A DNA stretch of 64,000 bases from Amycolatopsis orientalis DSM 43388 (GTDB lineage: Bacteria; Actinomycetota; Actinomycetes; Mycobacteriales; Pseudonocardiaceae): the NCBI RefSeq assembly GCF_000411975.1, contig NZ_ASXG01000026.1, positions 21,240-85,239 of the forward strand, written 5' to 3'. This document shows, piece after piece, positions 16,712 through 24,402 of the stretch (positions are counted from its first letter, which is position 1; each line of letters starts with the position of its first letter). The translations under genes were made by a program, and so were the position numbers. The notes below the pieces were generated by a model, which saw only the letters and a program-made list of their open reading frames with translations, had not been told where the DNA came from and did no database searches.

Positions 16712-17608
16712 GTGTTCCGCAGGCTGACCCTGGCCTCTCTCGCATTGGTCACGCTAGCCTCGTGTGCCGCACCGGCACCATCGGACGCCCCGGCGAGTTC
16801 GGCGCGGTCCGCCGCGCCGGCCGCCGCGAAGACGGTCGCCCAGCCGGATTTCGCCGCGCTGGAGAAGGCTTTCGACGCCCGGCTCGGCGTCTACGCGATC
16901 GACACCGGCGACGGGCGCGAAGTCGCCTACCACGCCGACGACCGGTTTGCCTACGCTTCCACGCACAAGGTGTTCAACGCGGCAGCCATCCTGCACCGCG
17001 GGGACGATCTCGCCCGGACGGTCACGATTCGGCAAAGCGATCTCGTGCCCAATTCCCCGATTACGGAGAAGCACACCGGGGAGCAAATGTCGTTACAGAG
17101 CGTCCTCGACGCTGCGCTGCGTTACAGCGACAACACGGCGGATAACGTCATGTTCGGCGAAATCGGCGGTCCCGCCGGGCTGGCTGCGGAGCTTCGCCGG
17201 CTGGGGGATACGGTCACCCGCGTGGACCGCATCGAGCCCGCTCTCAACGAGACGAGCCCTGGTGACGTCCGGGACACGACCACCCCGCGAGTCTGGGCCA
17301 AGGACCTGCGCGCTGTCGCGCTCGACGCGGGACTCCCGGCGGACAAGCAGGCCGTGCTCACCAAGATCATGCGCGCCAACACGACCGGCGCGCACGTGAT
17401 CCGCGCCGGCGTGCCCGCGGACTGGCAGGTCGCGGACAAGACCGGGACCGCCGACTACGCCACGCGCAACGACATCGCCGTGCTCTGGCCGCCGCGCCGC
17501 GCGCCGATCGTGCTCGCCGTGCTGTCCGACCGACCCCAGAAGGACGCCAAGACCGACGACAAGCTCATCGCGCAGGCCGCCGCGGCGGTCGTGAAGGCGT
17601 TGCAGTGA
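16712..17608 (+). CDS. bla: class A beta-lactamase, lipoprotein
   Basis: A 298-residue class A serine beta-lactamase with all hallmark residues: STHK (Ser83, Lys86), SDN (139-141), EPALN (Glu175, Asn179, equal to Glu166/Asn170 in standard numbering) and KTG (243-245). The start has a lipobox (TLASC, Cys18), so it is probably tethered to the outer face of the membrane. It hydrolyses penicillins and perhaps cephalosporins. GTG start with a GGAGGGAG site. The last codons overlap the next gene (GTGA), so it is cotranscribed with a VanY-like carboxypeptidase. The divergent LysR gene is the likely regulator. Confidence 0.95.
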   Translation: MFRRLTLASLALVTLASCAAPAPSDAPASSARSAAPAAAKTVAQPDFAALEKAFDARLGVYAIDTGDGREVAYHADDRFAYASTHKVFNAAAILHRGDDLARTVTIRQSDLVPNSPITEKHTGEQMSLQSVLDAALRYSDNTADNVMFGEIGGPAGLAAELRRLGDTVTRVDRIEPALNETSPGDVRDTTTPRVWAKDLRAVALDAGLPADKQAVLTKIMRANTTGAHVIRAGVPADWQVADKTGTADYATRNDIAVLWPPRRAPIVLAVLSDRPQKDAKTDDKLIAQAAAAVVKALQ

Positions 17609-18126
17609 CCGGAATCTACCGAGTGGTCACCCACGTGCTCGCGGTGCTTTTCGTGCCGGTCGCGTGGGTGGTCGCGCGGGGCCGGGCCCGGCACGTCGCG
17701 TGCCAGTGGGCGCTGGGGGCCCGCTACCCGGCCGAAAACCTCGCCGGGCTCACGCCGGGCACGTACGCCGCGTTCACCGCGGCGCGCACCGAAGCCTTGT
17801 GGCGGCACGGAATCCTGCTCGGCCTGACGTCGGGCCACCGGGACGCCGCGACGCAGGCGGATCTGTTCCGCGCCGAAGTCCGGCGGGCCGGTTCGCACGA
17901 GCTCGCCCTGCACCTCACGCTCCCGCCCGCGCAATCGCAGCACGTGCGCGGCGTCGCGCTCGACGTGCGGCCGTACGAAGGCGCGCAATGGCTCGAAGTC
18001 CACGGTGGACGGTTCGGCCTGTATCGCGTGTACGACAACGAATGGTGGCATTTCGAGTACCACCCGGACGGCCGTCCGCAGCGGCTGCCGCACCCCGGAT
18101 TCGCCGCGACCCGCGCCGCCAGCTGA
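17605..18126 (+). CDS. VanY-like D-alanyl-D-alanine carboxypeptidase
   Basis: A 173-residue M15 metallopeptidase. One N-terminal hydrophobic segment (about 5-24) anchors it or acts as a signal. The zinc site is intact: SQHVRGVALD (His113, Asp120) and EWWHFEYH (His149), with SGHRDAATQADLF upstream. It would trim the terminal D-Ala of peptidoglycan stem peptides outside the membrane. It overlaps the beta-lactamase gene by four bases, so one transcript makes both an enzyme destroying beta-lactams and an enzyme altering the cell-wall precursor that such drugs and glycopeptides bind. At 173 residues it is compact for the family. Confidence 0.85.
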   Translation: MTGIYRVVTHVLAVLFVPVAWVVARGRARHVACQWALGARYPAENLAGLTPGTYAAFTAARTEALWRHGILLGLTSGHRDAATQADLFRAEVRRAGSHELALHLTLPPAQSQHVRGVALDVRPYEGAQWLEVHGGRFGLYRVYDNEWWHFEYHPDGRPQRLPHPGFAATRAAS

Positions 18127-18180
18127 GGCTGATGCGTCCACTGTGGACTCGGCCGTGAGGCACGGATCCGTGACGAAACC

Positions 18181-18266
18181 GGACAAGCCGTAACGAACCC
18201 CGGATCCAGGCGATAACCGGATGCGCCCGGGGCCGTCCTGGGCCTGGCCCGAACGGAACTCGCATG
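18181..18266 (+). repeat. leader repeat, copy 1
   Basis: Roughly 85 bases upstream of the first lipoprotein gene that recur at 19086-19169 before the second, sharing AGCCGTAACG, CCGGATCCAG, GGATGCGCCCGGGG and CGCATGATTCGCCC. Promoter and ribosome-binding site were duplicated with the gene. Confidence 0.75.
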
Positions 18267-19010
18267 ATTCGCCCGGTCTCGAACCGTCTCCTCCTGCGTT
18301 GCGGTGCCGCGGTGGCCGCCGCCGCGCTCGCGGGCACCGCCTGCTCCGGCTCCGGCGGCGGCACCGCCCCGCCGCCCGCCAGCCCGGCCGCGACCTCGCC
18401 GTCCGCGCCGTCCGCCGCCCCGCCCGACGCCGCGACCGTCGGCGAAACGGTCAAGGCCGCGATGAAGAAGTCGACCGCGGTGCACGTCAAGGGCTCGAAG
18501 AGCGAAGACGGCAAGATGAAGGTCGACATGCAGTTCAACAAGGACAGCGTGAGCGGCTCGATCGAGAAGGACGGCGTCGAGGTGCCGGTGCGGCGCGTCG
18601 GCGACAAGGTCTGGATGAAGTTCAGCAAGTCGCTGGCCAAGGCGGCCGGCGTGCCCGCCGAGGCCGCCGCGATCGTGAGCGACAAGTGGGTGTCGCTCGA
18701 CTCCCCGATGGCCCAGGGCATGGGCGAGGCGTTCAAGCTGTTCCTGGACTACGACGTCTTCGTCGGCTCGATGGCCGACGACGCCGACAAACCCGGCTAC
18801 ACCGCGGCCGGACCCGCCGACGTCGCGGGCGCCCCGGCGCTGAAGTACCAGAACGGCAGCCGGACGATCTTCCTCGAGGCCGCCGGCTCGCACCGCCTGC
18901 TGCGGCTCGAGTCGCCGGAGGAAGGCCTGATGGAGTTCAGCGGCTGGGACGAGCCGGTCCCGGCGCAGGCCCCGCCCGCCGCGGAGATCTACTCCGGCCC
19001 CGGCTCGTGA
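18264..19010 (+). CDS. putative lipoprotein, LppX/LprA-like, paralogue 1
   Basis: A 248-residue lipoprotein with lipobox LAGTAC (Cys27), a Pro/Ala/Ser linker to about residue 58, then a domain of alternating strands (VHVKGSKSEDGKMKVDMQF, GDKVWMKFSKSLAK, SDKWVSLDSP) like the LppX/LprAFG/LolA beta-sheet fold. Such proteins bind lipids at the outer membrane face or carry them to the cell envelope; here the match is by pattern only. The next gene is a paralogue with the same start (MIRP), the same DAATVGxTV opening and an identical end (PPAAEIYSGPGS). The ATG lies inside a leader sequence also duplicated before the paralogue. Confidence 0.75.
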   Translation: MIRPVSNRLLLRCGAAVAAAALAGTACSGSGGGTAPPPASPAATSPSAPSAAPPDAATVGETVKAAMKKSTAVHVKGSKSEDGKMKVDMQFNKDSVSGSIEKDGVEVPVRRVGDKVWMKFSKSLAKAAGVPAEAAAIVSDKWVSLDSPMAQGMGEAFKLFLDYDVFVGSMADDADKPGYTAAGPADVAGAPALKYQNGSRTIFLEAAGSHRLLRLESPEEGLMEFSGWDEPVPAQAPPAAEIYSGPGS

Positions 19011-19015
19011 CCGGA

Positions 19016-19054
19016 CGGCCTCGCGTTCCCGCGCCGTTCGGGAACGCGAGGCCG
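19016..19054 (+). terminator. 16-bp-stem terminator between the lipoprotein genes
   Basis: CGGCCTCGCGTTCCCG (19016-19031) pairs perfectly with 19039-19054 around a seven-base loop, five bases after the first lipoprotein stop. The paralogues are thus separate transcription units. Confidence 0.85.
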
Positions 19055-19085
19055 CCGCGGACCGGTAATCCCCCGGTCCAGGACG

Positions 19086-19169
19086 GACCAGCCGTAACGG
19101 ACTCCGGATCCAGCCGATAAGCGGATGCGCCCGGGGACGTCCCGGCCTCTCCTGAACGGAAACCGCATG
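19086..19169 (+). repeat. leader repeat, copy 2
   Basis: Second copy of the sequence before the first lipoprotein gene (18181-18266). It is best conserved in the first 50 bases and again around the ATG. The conserved block before GGATGCGCCC probably contains the promoter shared by both genes. Confidence 0.75.
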
Positions 19170-19892
19170 ATTCGCCCCCGTTTTCTCCTGTGCTGCGGCG
19201 CCATCGCGGTCGCCTTCGCGTGCGCCGCCTGCTCCGGCTCCGGGACCAGTCCCGCCCAGTCGCTGGCCGGCGCGCCGTCGAGTTCGCCGGGCAAGCCGTT
19301 CGACGCTCCGCCCGACGCCGCGACCGTCGGCGACACCGTCGCGAACGAGCTGAGCGTGGCGAGGGCCGTCCACGTCAAGGGCACCAACACCGACGGCATC
19401 AAGGTCGACCTGCAGCTCAACAAGGACAGTTCGAGCGGCACGCTCGAACAGGACGGCGCGGTGCTGTCGCTCGTGCGCGTCGACGACAAGATGTGGATCA
19501 AGGTCACCAACGGGTTGACCAAGATCGCCGGGGTGCCCGCCGGGACCCTGTCGAGCATGGACGGCAAGTGGCTGTCGGTGGACGCTCCGCTGCTCCACGG
19601 TCGCGGCGCGAGTTTGAAGGGCTTCCTGGACTGCGCTGCCTTCCTCAGCGCCCTGTCCGACGATCTCGACCGCCCCGGCTACGCCGCGGGCGAACCCGTC
19701 GACCTGGCGGGGACTCCGGCGGTGCGGTACCGCAACGGCAGCAAGGCGATCTACCTCGGCCGCTTCGGCACGACCTACTCCCTGGTGCGGTACGAGTCCG
19801 TGGAGCAGGGCGCGATGGAATTCGACCTGGGCGACCCCCGTCCGGCCAATGCCCCGCCCGCCGCGGAGATCTACTCCGGCCCCGGCTCCTGA
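19167..19892 (+). CDS. putative lipoprotein, LppX/LprA-like, paralogue 2
   Basis: A 241-residue lipoprotein with lipobox ACAAC (Cys22), a Ser/Pro linker, then the same beta-rich domain as its upstream neighbour (VHVKGTNTDGIKVDLQL, DDKMWIKVTNGLTK, DGKWLSVDAP) and the shared end PPAAEIYSGPGS. Overall identity by eye is about half, so the duplication is not recent, yet the leader and the very 3' end stay nearly identical. A pair of related lipid- or ligand-binding lipoproteins with different specificities is the simplest reading. I chose ATG at 19167 by match to paralogue 1. Confidence 0.75.
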   Translation: MIRPRFLLCCGAIAVAFACAACSGSGTSPAQSLAGAPSSSPGKPFDAPPDAATVGDTVANELSVARAVHVKGTNTDGIKVDLQLNKDSSSGTLEQDGAVLSLVRVDDKMWIKVTNGLTKIAGVPAGTLSSMDGKWLSVDAPLLHGRGASLKGFLDCAAFLSALSDDLDRPGYAAGEPVDLAGTPAVRYRNGSKAIYLGRFGTTYSLVRYESVEQGAMEFDLGDPRPANAPPAAEIYSGPGS

Positions 19893-19932
19893 AGTTCTGC
19901 CGACCGGGCGATCAAGTGCGACACTGCCCGAG

Positions 19933-20658
19933 ATGATCGGTCTGCTGTATCCCACTCGCGATTGCGCCGAGGACGACTTCACCGCACTGGCCGGGTGCCT
20001 GGACGCCCGGCCCGGCGTGGAGTTCGCCTACGTGCCCTGGGCCCGGCGGGCGGTCGATCGGGGGAACGTCCAGACCGCCGTGCGAGAGCTCAGCGAGCCG
20101 GACCGGCTGGTGCGGACGGCCGCGACCTTCACGTCGTCCCCGCGCGTGGTCAGCTGGGCGTGCGCGAGCTGCAGCTTCATCGACGGCGTCGCGGTGGCCA
20201 AAACCCAGACCGACGCGCTGACGGACGCGCTGGGCGTCCCGGCGAGCAGCACGTCGCTGGCGTTTCTCGCCGCGGCGCACCGGCTCGGCCTCAAGCGGAT
20301 CTCGCTCGCCTCGGTGTACGCGCCCGAGATCACCGACGCGTTCTCGGCGTTCCTCGCCGAGGAAGACATCGCCACCGTGCGCGCCGTGTCGGCCGACGCC
20401 GGTTCGGACCGCGACCTGGCCGCCTGGGACAGCGACCGCATCCGCGAGCTGGTCGATTCCGCGGCCTCCTCCGACGCCCAGGCCGTCCTGCTCCCGGAGA
20501 CCGCCCTGCACACCGCGCCGCTGCTGGCCGAACTCGAAAAGCGCGCGGGCAAACCCGTGCTCACCGCGACGCAGGTGACGCTCTGGCACTGCCTCACCCT
20601 GCTCGGCCGGCCGGCCGCCGGACCCGGTCTCGGCACGCTGCTCGCCCACCCGCATTGA
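19933..20658 (+). CDS. Asp/Glu-racemase-fold enzyme (maleate isomerase/arylmalonate decarboxylase-like)
   Basis: A 241-residue cytosolic protein of the aspartate/glutamate racemase superfamily. The two active-site cysteine regions are WACASCSFIDG (about 76-86) and a second Cys in TLWHCLTLLG (about 217-226). Family members isomerise maleate, racemise amino acids, hydrolyse hydantoins or decarboxylate malonates through cysteine acid-base chemistry. The N-terminal IGLLYPTRD and the GxxASSTSLAFLAAAHRLG pattern fit the maleate isomerase/AMDase branch best. No pathway genes are adjacent, so the substrate is unknown. The start is ATG at 19933. Confidence 0.7.
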   Translation: MIGLLYPTRDCAEDDFTALAGCLDARPGVEFAYVPWARRAVDRGNVQTAVRELSEPDRLVRTAATFTSSPRVVSWACASCSFIDGVAVAKTQTDALTDALGVPASSTSLAFLAAAHRLGLKRISLASVYAPEITDAFSAFLAEEDIATVRAVSADAGSDRDLAAWDSDRIRELVDSAASSDAQAVLLPETALHTAPLLAELEKRAGKPVLTATQVTLWHCLTLLGRPAAGPGLGTLLAHPH

Positions 20659-20723
20659 CGGTCCGCTGCAGACAGACAAGGTCCCGGGCATGACCGCGGC
20701 CGATCGCGGGTAGTTCCCCGATC

Positions 20724-21086
20724 ATGAGCAGCCACCTGATCGCCGTCGCCATCGACTGCCGAGACGCCGACGCGCTCGCCGAATTCTGGCGGGAAGCGAT
20801 GGGCTATCCGCGGGCCGAGCGGTGGACGGACAGCCATGGACTCACCTACGTCGAGCTGAAGGCACCGGACCGGCCGTCTCTGCTGTTCCAGCCGGTGCCC
20901 GAGGGGAAGACGGTCAAGAACCGGCTGCACCTGGACATCGCGCCGGACACGGTGGAGCAGCGCGACGAGGTGGCCCGCCTGGTCACGCTCGGCGCGAAAG
21001 TCGTGGAAGACGCGGAAAACGACCACTGGATCGTGCTGAAAGACCCCGAAGACAACGAATTCTGCGTGCTTCCCCGGCGGTCCTGA
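20724..21086 (+). CDS. VOC-family (glyoxalase-like) protein
   Basis: A 120-residue vicinal-oxygen-chelate domain. The opening LIAVAIDCRDADALAEFWREAMG, the middle SLLFQPVPEGKTVKNRLHLDI and the end VVEDAENDHWIVLKDPEDNEFCV match the short single-domain group of actinobacterial glyoxalase-like proteins. Metal ligands would be His38, His73 and Glu111 if active. Such proteins act as lyases or dioxygenases or bind antibiotics. It precedes a MarR gene by 21 bases in the same direction, so the two may be cotranscribed and linked to small-molecule response. Confidence 0.8.
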   Translation: MSSHLIAVAIDCRDADALAEFWREAMGYPRAERWTDSHGLTYVELKAPDRPSLLFQPVPEGKTVKNRLHLDIAPDTVEQRDEVARLVTLGAKVVEDAENDHWIVLKDPEDNEFCVLPRRS

Positions 21087-21107
21087 GCCCGCGCTACGAT
21101 CTGCGCC

Positions 21108-21563
21108 GTGCCCGACTCCCGAGCGCCCGCGCAGCCCGACCTCGGCATGCTCGCCGGGCGGCTGTTGTTCGCGGTGCAGCGGGAGCTGTTCACGGCGCTG
21201 GCCGCCGAGGGTTTCGGCGACCTGAGCCCGCGGCACGGCGCGGTGCTCGCCTACCTCGGCCCGGACGGGGCGCGCGCGACCGAGCTGTCCCGCCGGTCCG
21301 GACGGCGCAAGCAGGTCATCGGCACGATGGTCGACGAACTCGCGACGCTCGGCTACGTCGAACGCCGTCCCGACCCGGCCGACCGGCGCGCGAAACTGGT
21401 CTGCCCGACCGAACGCGGCCAGGCCATGACCGCGGCCTCGACCCGCATTCTCGCCGCGATCGAGAACCGGCACGCACAGCGGCTCGGGCGGGACGAGTAC
21501 GCGGAGTTCAAACGCGTCCTCGCCGAGGTCACCGACGAGCAGCGGCGCTTCGCCGGGCAGTGA
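21108..21563 (+). CDS. MarR-family regulator
   Basis: A 151-residue MarR protein. The winged helix lies at about residues 40-105 (ARATELSRRSGRRKQVIGTM, then LGYVERRPDPADRRAKLV), with flanking dimer helices. MarR proteins release DNA on binding phenolic or other small ligands. It starts at GTG 21108, 21 bases after a VOC gene, so its target may be that gene or a distant one; no clear palindrome was seen between them. Its TGA abuts the stop of the convergent gene (TGATCA). Confidence 0.85.
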   Translation: MPDSRAPAQPDLGMLAGRLLFAVQRELFTALAAEGFGDLSPRHGAVLAYLGPDGARATELSRRSGRRKQVIGTMVDELATLGYVERRPDPADRRAKLVCPTERGQAMTAASTRILAAIENRHAQRLGRDEYAEFKRVLAEVTDEQRRFAGQ

Positions 21564-22214
21564 TCACTGGCCCGGCCACCCCTGCTGCGGCGGGCCGGAG
21601 GCGGGCCACTGCCCCGGCATCGGCTGCTGCGGATACGGCTGCTGCTGCGGATAAGGCGGGTATTGCTGCGGCATGCCCGGCGCGCCGTACTGCGGCGGAT
21701 ACTGCGGCGGAACCGGACCCGGCTGCGGATACTGCTGTCCCGGGTATTGCTGTCCCATCGGAACCTGCCCCGGATACTGCGGCATCCCCGGAACCTGTGC
21801 CCCGTAAGGCATTCCGTATCCCGCGGGCGGAGGCGTCTTCGCCGACACCGCGGGCAGCCACAGCACCACCGCCAGGATCGTCATCAAGCCGAACGCGACA
21901 CTCTCTTCCCAAGAACGATAAGAGATCAGCAGGACCAGCGCACACAACAGCTGCACCGGCGTGCCCCACAGCAGAATGCGCCCGACCGATTGCCGCCGCG
22001 CGAGAACCATCCCGACACCCGCGAGAACCACAATCGCCAGCAAGCCGGAAAGCACCGAGACGTACGTGTGGACGCCGACATTGCTTCCGCTTCGCACGAG
22101 GTGGATGATCGACCCGATACCCCCGTATGCCGCGTAAATCTCCAGCACTGCGAGCAACACCGCCACCGCGATGCCGATCCCCGTCACCTTCGGCCGCATC
22201 ACCGGCTGAGTCAT
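21564..22214 (-). CDS. membrane protein with Pro/Gln/Tyr-rich tail
   Basis: A 216-residue protein. About four membrane helices fill residues 10-122 (GIGIAVAVLLAVLEIYAAYG; VSVLSGLLAIVVLAGVGMVL; LLWGTPVQLLCALVLLISY; AFGLMTILAVVLWLPAV). The remainder is a low-complexity tail rich in QQYP, PQYGAPGM and PYPQQ repeats, likely disordered and cytoplasmic. Actinobacteria have many such proteins of unknown role. The ATG at 22214 follows a GGAGGGG site. It is convergent with MarR, stops touching, and divergent from lexA. Confidence 0.75.
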   Translation of the reverse strand: MTQPVMRPKVTGIGIAVAVLLAVLEIYAAYGGIGSIIHLVRSGSNVGVHTYVSVLSGLLAIVVLAGVGMVLARRQSVGRILLWGTPVQLLCALVLLISYRSWEESVAFGLMTILAVVLWLPAVSAKTPPPAGYGMPYGAQVPGMPQYPGQVPMGQQYPGQQYPQPGPVPPQYPPQYGAPGMPQQYPPYPQQQPYPQQPMPGQWPASGPPQQGWPGQ

Positions 22215-22330
22215 CCCGGTCCCCTCCGTCACCCTCCGGAGGGACAACTCTACCAAGCGCATCCACAGTCCACAGTGGAACAACGCCCCCGGTCCCCGCG
22301 ACCGGCCCGGACGCCCTCTACGATCGGCCC

Positions 22331-22984
22331 GTGACCGCCTACGACGACGTCTTCGACCACCTCGACGCTTCGGCCCTGCCCGAGCGGCAGCAGCGCATCC
22401 TCGCCACCATCCGGGACTGGGTGGGCAGGCACGGGTATTCGCCGAGCACGCGCGAGATCGGCGAAGCGGTCGGGCTGCGGTCGACGTCGTCGGTGTCGAA
22501 GCATCTCGCCGCGCTGGAGGACAAGGGTTTCCTGCGCCGCAGCTCGACCATGTCGCGGCCGATCGACGTGCGCGCCTTCCTCGGCGACGTCCCCTCGCGC
22601 GACGGCGGCGACTCCGTTCCGGTGCCGGTGGTCGGCGACATCGCGGCCGGCACGCCGATCTCCGCGCAGGAGCACGTGGACGACGTCATGCAGCTGCCGC
22701 GCGGGCTCACCGGCCGCGGCACTGTGTTCGGGCTGCGCGTGCGCGGCGATTCGATGGTCGACGCGGCGATCTGCGACGGCGACATCGTGGTGGTGAAGCA
22801 GCAGTCCGAGGCGCATTCCGGCCAGATCGTCGCCGCGATGATCGACGAGGAGGCGACGGTGAAGGTCTACCGCCGCCGCGACGGGCACGTCTACCTCGAA
22901 CCCCGCAACCCGGCCTACGACGTGATCGACGGCGACCGGGCCACGGTGCTCGGCGTGGTCGTCTCGGTGCTGCGCAGCATGTGA
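22331..22984 (+). CDS. lexA: LexA repressor
   Basis: A 217-residue SOS repressor/autoprotease. The winged helix is about residues 17-75 (YSPSTREIGEAVGLRSTSSVSKHLAALE in pieces). The Ala-Gly cleavage bond is Ala106-Gly107 (GDIAAGTPI). The catalytic dyad is Ser141 (GDSM) and Lys178 (ATVKVY). RecA filaments trigger self-cleavage and derepress DNA-repair genes. GTG at 22331 was chosen from the conserved start TAYDDVFDHLD. I did not find the actinobacterial SOS box GAAC-N4-GTTC in the 116-base upstream region, so self-repression is not evident. It may be a second LexA copy. A long perfect hairpin follows. Confidence 0.9.
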   Translation: MTAYDDVFDHLDASALPERQQRILATIRDWVGRHGYSPSTREIGEAVGLRSTSSVSKHLAALEDKGFLRRSSTMSRPIDVRAFLGDVPSRDGGDSVPVPVVGDIAAGTPISAQEHVDDVMQLPRGLTGRGTVFGLRVRGDSMVDAAICDGDIVVVKQQSEAHSGQIVAAMIDEEATVKVYRRRDGHVYLEPRNPAYDVIDGDRATVLGVVVSVLRSM

Positions 22985-22985
22985 T

Positions 22986-23031
22986 GTCGTGCGCGGCGTC
23001 GCCGGTTAGAACCGGCAACGCCGCGCACGAC
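22986..23031. terminator. bidirectional double-stem terminator between lexA and the MFS gene
   Basis: Outer arms of 14 bases (GTCGTGCGCGGCGT at 22986-22999 with 23018-23031) and inner arms GCCGGTT/AACCGGC (23001-23007, 23010-23016) are all perfect. It sits one base after lexA and seven bases before the end of the convergent exporter gene. Confidence 0.9.
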
Positions 23032-23037
23032 CCCCAG

Positions 23038-24297
23038 TCAGTCGACCGCTACCGGCACCCGGGCGCCGGCCAGGTCCGCTTCTTCGACGGCCCGGCCCTG
23101 CCACGGCCGCGCGATCAGCCACAGCACCAGCCCGGACACCACCAGTCCGCCGAACATCACCGTGGCCATCGCGACCGCGTTGTTGCCCAGCAGGCCGACC
23201 ACCGGCGAGACCGCCGCGCCGACGCCGAACTGCACCGCGCCCAGCAGCGACGCCGCCGTCCCGGCGTTGTCGCCGTGCGCGTCGAGCGCGACCGCGGGCG
23301 CGTTCGGCAGGATCAGCCCGGCGAAGAACAGCACCGCCCACACCGGCACCGCGACGCCGAACATGCCGCCGAAGCCGGTCAGCGCGGTCGCCAGCAGCAC
23401 CGCGGCCGAGGCCGCCGCCGCGACGCTCGCGAAAAGCAGCACCTGGTGCGGTTCGAACCGGTTCATCAGCCGGGCGTTGACCTGCGTCGCGGCGATCAGC
23501 CACACCGCGCTCGCCCCGAACATCAGGCCGAACTGCTGCTGGTCCAGCCCGTACTGCTGCTGGAACACGAACGACCCGCCGCTGACGAACGCGAACAGCC
23601 CGGCCATCGCGAACCCGGCCACCAGCACCAGCCCGACGAACGAGCGGTCAGTGAACAGGCTCCGGTAGGACCGCACGGTCGCCCGGAACCGGAACGGCTG
23701 CCGCCGCGCGGGCGGCAGAGTCTCCGGCAGGGCGAGCGCCGCCGCGACGCCGCTCGCCAGCCCGATCGCGGCGAGCGCCACGAACACCCCGCGCCAGTGC
23801 GTCCACGCCAGCAGCGCGCTGCCGAGCGTCGGCGCGAGCACCGGGGAAACGCCCATCACCAGGATGAGCTTGGACAGCAGCTTCGCCGCGGCGCGATCGG
23901 TGTAGAGGTCGCGCACCACGGCCAGCGCCAGCACCGCGCCCGCCGCGGCGCCCAGCCCCTGCAGCACGCGCGCCGCGCTCAGCAGCTCGACCGTCGGCGC
24001 CACCAGGCACAGCAGCGACGCGAGCACGTGGATCAAACTTCCCGCGACGAGCGGGATCCGCCGCCCCATCGCGTCCGAAAGCGGGCCGGCGACCAGCTGG
24101 CCGAGCCCGAGCCCCAGCACCGTTCCGGTGAGGGTCAGCTGGATGGTCGACTCCGTCGTCGACAGTTCGCGGGTGATGTCCGGCAGGGCCGGAAGGTACA
24201 TGTCGATGGACAGCGGCCCCAGTGCCACCAGAACGCCCAGCACGAGCACCAGCTTCAGCTGGCTGCCCGCGCCGCGCGCTTCGCGTGTTTCGTTCAC
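23038..24297 (-). CDS. Bcr/CflA-family multidrug exporter
   Basis: A 419-residue, 12-helix major facilitator of the Bcr/CflA drug:proton antiporter branch. Signatures: PLSIDMYLPALPDI in helix 1, motif A GPLSDAMGRRIPLVAG, RVLQGLGAAAGAVLALAVVRDLY, and VMGVSPVLAPTLGSALL (antiporter motif). GTG at 24297 has a close GGGGAGT site; another GTG at 24330 would add 11 residues. The upstream DNA carries a strong inverted repeat (24308-24340). It is downstream of, and codirectional with, the GH92 gene, but separated by 105 bases. Confidence 0.88.
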   Translation of the reverse strand: MNETREARGAGSQLKLVLVLGVLVALGPLSIDMYLPALPDITRELSTTESTIQLTLTGTVLGLGLGQLVAGPLSDAMGRRIPLVAGSLIHVLASLLCLVAPTVELLSAARVLQGLGAAAGAVLALAVVRDLYTDRAAAKLLSKLILVMGVSPVLAPTLGSALLAWTHWRGVFVALAAIGLASGVAAALALPETLPPARRQPFRFRATVRSYRSLFTDRSFVGLVLVAGFAMAGLFAFVSGGSFVFQQQYGLDQQQFGLMFGASAVWLIAATQVNARLMNRFEPHQVLLFASVAAAASAAVLLATALTGFGGMFGVAVPVWAVLFFAGLILPNAPAVALDAHGDNAGTAASLLGAVQFGVGAAVSPVVGLLGNNAVAMATVMFGGLVVSGLVLWLIARPWQGRAVEEADLAGARVPVAVD

Positions 24298-24307
24298 GCC
24301 ACTCCCC

Positions 24308-24340
24308 TTCGTCGTGAGCACGCCAGTCACTTACGACGAA
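24308..24340 (-). promoter_or_regulatory. inverted repeat upstream of the Bcr/CflA exporter
   Basis: TTCGTCGT (24308-24315) and ACGACGAA (24333-24340) are perfect complements separated by 17 bases, immediately upstream of the chosen GTG start. It could be a repressor operator or a 5' leader hairpin near the ribosome-binding site. Confidence 0.45.
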
Positions 24341-24402
24341 GAGGGCCGAGAAATTCCGGGAGCCCCGAACAGATCACACCCTGGGAATCCCGCTTGACAA
24401 AC

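Noticed and set aside
14811..18126. Mobile resistance element
   Set aside because: No transposase, integrase or flanking repeats were seen and composition matches the surroundings.
22331..22984. SOS box upstream of lexA
   Set aside because: A GGAACAACGC string near 22276 has only one half of the motif.
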